A DNA stretch of 64,000 nucleotides from Nemertoderma westbladi (lineage: Eukaryota; Xenacoelomorpha; Nemertodermatida; Nemertodermatidae), in the NCBI GenBank assembly GCA_032718475.1, contig JAUCBJ010009133.1:29775-93774 (forward strand), written 5' to 3'. Positions 59,906 through 64,000 of the stretch are shown here, in pieces (positions within the stretch are counted from its first letter, which is position 1; every line of letters begins with the position of its first letter). The notes beneath the pieces were generated by a model. That model saw only the letters and a program-made list of their open reading frames with translations, ran no database searches and was not told the origin of the DNA. Made by a program: the position numbers and the translations under genes.

Positions 59906-60240
59906 TTTATAGGAATATAATAAACGCAGTACTCGTCTTCATTATAAGCCTCGTTGAGTTCGTCCTGTTTTGTATTTAAATATATTTCTTAAACGCAGGC
60001 TGACGATCTTTATAATAATAATAACAAGGGATGCGTTCAATATGTGAAGCCAGGTGGTTTATATAATAATATTAGTCAACGCAGTACTTGTCTTCATTAT
60101 AAGTCTCGTTGTGCTCGTCCTGTTCTGTATTTAAATATCTTTCCTAAACGAAGACTGACGATCTTTATAATGCGTTCAATAGGCGAAGCCAGGTATGGTT
60201 TTGGTTTATAGGAATATAGTCTATGCAGCACTCATTCCTC
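59881..60240 (+). repeat. Tandem repeat of about 145 bp, 2-3 copies
   Basis: Units start at CGTTCAATA at 59882, 60034 and 60173. Each has GAAGCCA then a GCAGTACT(C/T)GTCTTCATTA block and GACGATCTTTATAAT. The third unit is truncated. Confidence 0.8.
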
Positions 60241-60875
60241 ATGAGCCCGAGTTATAGTGTGGCAATGTAGATGAAGTAGTTGCACGCGACCAGCCGGAAA
60301 CTCGGAGCAATAGGCCTACTGCTTGTACAATGCGTGTCAATTTCAACACCGCCGGGCACTGGGTGATGGCAGAGTGAGATTAAAAAACCGGATTATTTCA
60401 TCCTCGGTTATGGTTAGTCCAGTTTGCCCGTAGCAGCAGCGATACCGAAAGTCGAGGTCAACAGACAGAGGTGGCCTTGGTGGTGAGTTGTTTGCTTTCA
60501 ATTCCAACACTTTTCTGGGCAGCTGGGTAGACTCTGGTAGTGGGTACCTGATCTTAGAACGCCGGTCAGCTGGTTAGTCCGCATAACTTCCATTGTTGCA
60601 GTTGCCGAGTCGATGGATGGTTGGTAGGGGTAGGCCTATTGCTATTGTTGTATTGGCAGATTGGTATGTCTGTATGTACATCTACATCTGATTATACCAG
60701 TTGCTGGTGCCGTCGGTCGTACCAATACATAGTCTTTAATTAACATATTTAACCGTTAACAAGAGTAGAAACCGCAAACGAAGAAATTCATTTTCTTCCA
60801 TCGCTGACAGGAGCGTAGAAATGCGGTATAGTGCTGTACAGAACTACCGGTACGGTACCGGTAGTTAAATTAAAG
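60241..60875. other. Non-coding stretch
   Basis: Mixed-composition sequence with no ORF or RNA gene recognised. A palindromic TACCGGTACGGTACCGGTA sits at about 60845-60863. Confidence 0.4.
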
Positions 60876-61097
60876 TCGCTCAATTAAAATTGAGCGACTG
60901 TATAACAAAATCAGTATTTGAGAAATTTACCCACACCACCAATCAAATAAAGAAAGGGGGACAGTACGTGTTCACCCCTTTTAATCCCCCCCCCCCACCC
61001 TTCCCACCCACCAATACATAACCGCGACATCTACCACCCACGGAAGGGTAGCACGAACTTATTTCCAATCGCACTTTCAATATGCAAAGCCAGGTTG
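60876..61097 (+). repeat. Dispersed repeat with poly-C, copy 2
   Basis: Partner of 59669-59905, with the same block order, a shorter C run, and a missing GGGCTAACGG segment. Confidence 0.85.
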
Positions 61098-61194
61098 TTA
61101 AACAGGGGCGATCAGGAGCGCGCTATTATTACTGCACAACTGCTAAACACATAACTGCTACTCACCGCTGGATGGCGCTAACCTGCCGTCCGCT

Positions 61195-61990
61195 AATATG
61201 TTTTACTAATTTTATACGGCGCCTGCAAATCGCTTGTTCCTTTCTCTACCGATCGCTCGATAGAGAGCTAACTGTTCGAATCTATGAGCCACGCGGGAAT
61301 AACCAAAACAATAAACCCGAATCGGCTCCCTAACCTACTTAAAACGAGTGTTAGAGGCTTACACTCAGAGTGTATTCTTATCGCCTAATCTTACTGTTAA
61401 AACACGCAAATAAATGCGTCTTTTCTAATCGCAGATACTGGTGTTCCCGAACGGAATGTGTGAATGTGAGAATGTTTAAAATAACTCAAAGTGTGACAGA
61501 ATTTCCTACCGAGACCGGTACTACGGGTCTAAACTTGCCTTCGGCTGGCTTTAGGCCAGCAATCTACTACTGCGTACTGGATACTGCTATCTAGCTATTG
61601 TCCGCTAATTTCAAATAACCGCCCAGCGTGAATAGTTTACAGTACTCCAAATCATTACTTTAACTACTCTCCGCTATGCTGCGTACAAATTCTTAATTTT
61701 ACTAATTAATTACAGCCACAAATATGAAACAGCGTACTAATTACTAAGTGTTCCAGAATGCGCAATTCTAATTTATTACGCACCGGGTTACACTAGTAAC
61801 AGCCTAAATACCGTATTATTTTGGCCTAATCAGTAATTATTTATCGTAAACTAAGAAATAGAAATTAATCAAGGGAAAAAGGCGCCTATCTAAGCATTCA
61901 TAATTTAATCAGGCACACTTTAGCAACACACAATCAGCGTAACAATCAATAGCCAATACTTAACAATTAGCAGTTCTCAATGTACAGTTT
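61195..61990 (+). repeat. Dispersed repeat, copy 2 (partner at 16.9-17.6 kb)
   Basis: Collinear blocks with 16860-17650. Cut at the right by the second TIR transposon, which starts at 62040. Confidence 0.75.
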
Positions 61991-62039
61991 ACAGTCTGCA
62001 GTATAGAACACGAAGGCCTCTCCCGGGTACATATTATCG

Positions 62040-64000
62040 TCACCTTCAAGGCAGAACCCCCTACTGTAAGTCGATTTTTTTAGATTTTCATGTTTTTGAC
62101 TTTTTGGGTAATTCGATATCGGCTTTTTCGTCTGGCAGAACCCCGAAGCTTTTCTACCAGCCATTTTTGAGTTATAAGCCAAAGACAGTTCCCCGTAACT
62201 TATGCCCACAAGTCAATAATTGGCTTGCAAAACACCGTAAATTCAAGTATATGAAATTCAGTCCACCTGGCAAAACCCCTTAAATCAGAAATAACAACCT
62301 GTAAAACCCCTTAAATCAGAAACAATAGCCTGGCAAAACCCCGTAATTTATCATTTATATACTGGTTTGTATTGCGGCCAGGACACAAATATTAATGAGG
62401 GACACAAACATTAATGTGGGACACAAAACATTAATAGGGGTCAATGGTTGCTAATGGATATTAATATGAGCGATGGTGATGCTTGCCATCAGACGATCAG
62501 ATATTAAGTGATTAACTGGAAAAAATACTTCCATGGGAACGTGAGCTTCGATCAAATTACCGCCGTTTTGTATACATTCCATCTTCCTACTGTAATTAGA
62601 TGGAAATTAATTGAAAGCGACGTTCGGTTACGTTGTTCAGCTGCCTGTTTTGCTGCTACCCCCCCCCCCCGGCTGTTATACCCCCATATTTTCAATTTAC
62701 CTCCTACCACCACCATTCATGTTACCCCCCCCCCCCATTCCTGTCTCCCCCTCATGTTCATCATTTTTTTACTCCTACTCCTTCCCTTTTTAGTAACAAC
62801 ATCGTTTATTGTTTTGGTTAGAAAAACCATCTCTGTACCTGATCCTTTCCTTCAATTGGCTATAACATAGTTTATTGGTTTGGTCAGATTAATAAGTTAT
62901 TATTTATTGTTGTTATTTTATTGCTTGACAGTAATGAGAATTGTAATACTGTAATATATTGTATGTGTATGGGTGGTAACATGAATCATACTAAGTGCGA
63001 AGGGCGATAGTGCCCATGATTAATGTTTGTGCCCTTGATTGATATCTGTCCCTCGTTTATTGTTTGTGTCCCTCATTAATGTTTGTGTCCCTCATTAATG
63101 TTTGTGTCCCTCATTAATGTTTGTGCCCTTGATTGATATCTGTCCCTCGTTTATTGTTTGTGTCCCTCATTAATGTTTGTGTATCTCATTAATGTTTGTG
63201 TCCCTCATTAATGTTTGTGTCCCTCATTAATGTTTGTGTATCTCATTAATGTTTGTGTCCCTCATTAATGTTTGTGCCCCTCATTAATGTTTATGTACCT
63301 CATTAATGTTTGTGTCCCTCATTAATGTTTGTGTACCTCATTAATGTTTGCGTCCCTCATTAATGTTTGTGTCCCTCATTAATGTTTGTGTCCCTCATTA
63401 ATGTTTGTGCCCTTGATTGATATCTGTCCCTCGTTTATTGTTTGTGTCCCTCATTAATGTTTGTATATCTCATTAATGTTTGTGTCCCTCATTAATGTGT
63501 GTGTACCTCTTTAATGTTTGTGTCCCTCATTAATGTTTGTGTACCTCATTAATGTTAGTGTCCCTCATTAATGTTTGTATATCTCATTAATATTTGTGTC
63601 CCTCATTAATGTTTGTATATCTCATTAATGTTTGTGTCCCTCATTAATGTTTGTGTCCTTCATTAATGTTTGTGTATCTCATAAATGTTTGTGTATCTCA
63701 TTAATGTTTGTGTCCCTCATTAATGTTTGTGTCCCTCATTAATGTGTGTATACCTCATTAATGTTAGTGTCTCTCAATTAATGTTTGTGTCCCTCATTAA
63801 TGTTTGTGTCCCTCATTAATGTTTGTATATCTCATTAATGTTTGTGTCCCTCATTAATGTTTGTATATCTCATTAATGTTTGTGTCCCTCATTAATGTTT
63901 GTGTCCTTCATTAATGTTTGTGTACCTCATTAATGCTAGTGTACCTCATTAATGTTAGTGTCCCTCATTAATGTTTGTGTCCCTCATAATGTTTGTGTCC
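62040..64000 (+). mobile_element. TIR transposon with facing minisatellites, copy 2 (runs off the window)
   Basis: It starts with the same terminal sequence as the element at 31674 and follows its order: subterminal GGCARAACCCC motifs, a very short forward minisatellite (about 62382-62430, 2-3 units), the unique middle with two C runs (to about 63000), then the inverted minisatellite, which is still running at 64000 (about 50 units so far). The two copies therefore share the unique parts but differ greatly in array length. Confidence 0.88.
63005..64000. repeat. 20-bp minisatellite in transposon copy 2, inverted arm
   Basis: About 50 units of TCATTAATGTTTGTGTCCC. A block starting GCCCTTGATTGATATCTGTC occurs three times (about 63030, 63124, 63408), marking block-wise growth. 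Confidence 0.95.

Overview
This is an AT-rich eukaryotic nuclear window, almost certainly from an invertebrate animal. It holds BEL/Pao retrotransposon remains, several non-LTR (LINE) retrotransposons, a piggyBac-type non-autonomous element, fold-back elements, minisatellites and a 20-kb satellite array. It also holds one clearly intact animal-type gene, a leucine-rich-repeat plus EF-hand protein. I cannot assign a phylum from the sequence alone. There is no bacterial-style operon, rRNA gene or CRISPR array.

Layout. 1-2.5 kb: the 3' part of a BEL/Pao pol gene (+), followed by AT-rich sequence with a duplicated 120-bp module. 3.8-11.1 kb: a chain of four LINE 3' fragments (+); the last is split by a 3.0-kb non-coding insertion flanked by a 19-bp target-site duplication. 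11.1-12.5 kb: a 1.4-kb piggyBac-like element (TTAA target, CCCTATTACCACTGGGG ends) filled with direct and inverted internal repeats. 13.0-14.7 kb: the single-exon LRR/EF-hand gene (-). 15.0-19.2 kb: minisatellites, a possible orphan exon whose splice-donor edge is itself tandemly repeated, and one copy of a dispersed repeat shared with 61.2 kb. 19.7-24.1 kb (-): a degenerate gene. Its two halves together look like a 3'-5' exonuclease (RNase D/WRN type) followed by two CCHC zinc knuckles; they are separated by 1.35 kb of repeats that is either an intron or an insertion. 24.2-27.8 kb (-): a two-ORF LINE. 28.7-30.5 kb (-): a second BEL/Pao integrase remnant.

30.7-55.1 kb is a nest. A 26-bp satellite array of roughly 760 units (20 kb, with a 100-N gap) was interrupted by a 5'-truncated LINE. 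That LINE was in turn interrupted by a 2,480-bp terminal-inverted-repeat transposon with a 4-bp ACTA duplication. The transposon carries two facing minisatellite arrays. A second copy begins at 62,040 and runs off the window. Within the satellite, rare variant units reveal higher-order repeats (1,392 and 1,872 bp steps) and a block of at least 3.8 kb repeated at an exact 7,768-bp offset. The sequence gap lies at the end of the second copy of that block.

55.1-62.0 kb has no recognisable gene. It contains simple repeats, a CCGGTAC-rich tract, fold-back elements and dispersed or tandem repeats.

Most of the coding sequence belongs to selfish elements at different stages of decay. The LRR/EF-hand gene is the only one I would call a functional host gene. 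The most unusual items are the exonuclease/zinc-knuckle relic with its repeat-built interruption, the hairpin family with core CCAAACCCGC-GGGTTTGG found four times within 11 kb and twice inside reading frames, the transposon with facing minisatellites, and the terminal hairpins with changed but still paired stems.
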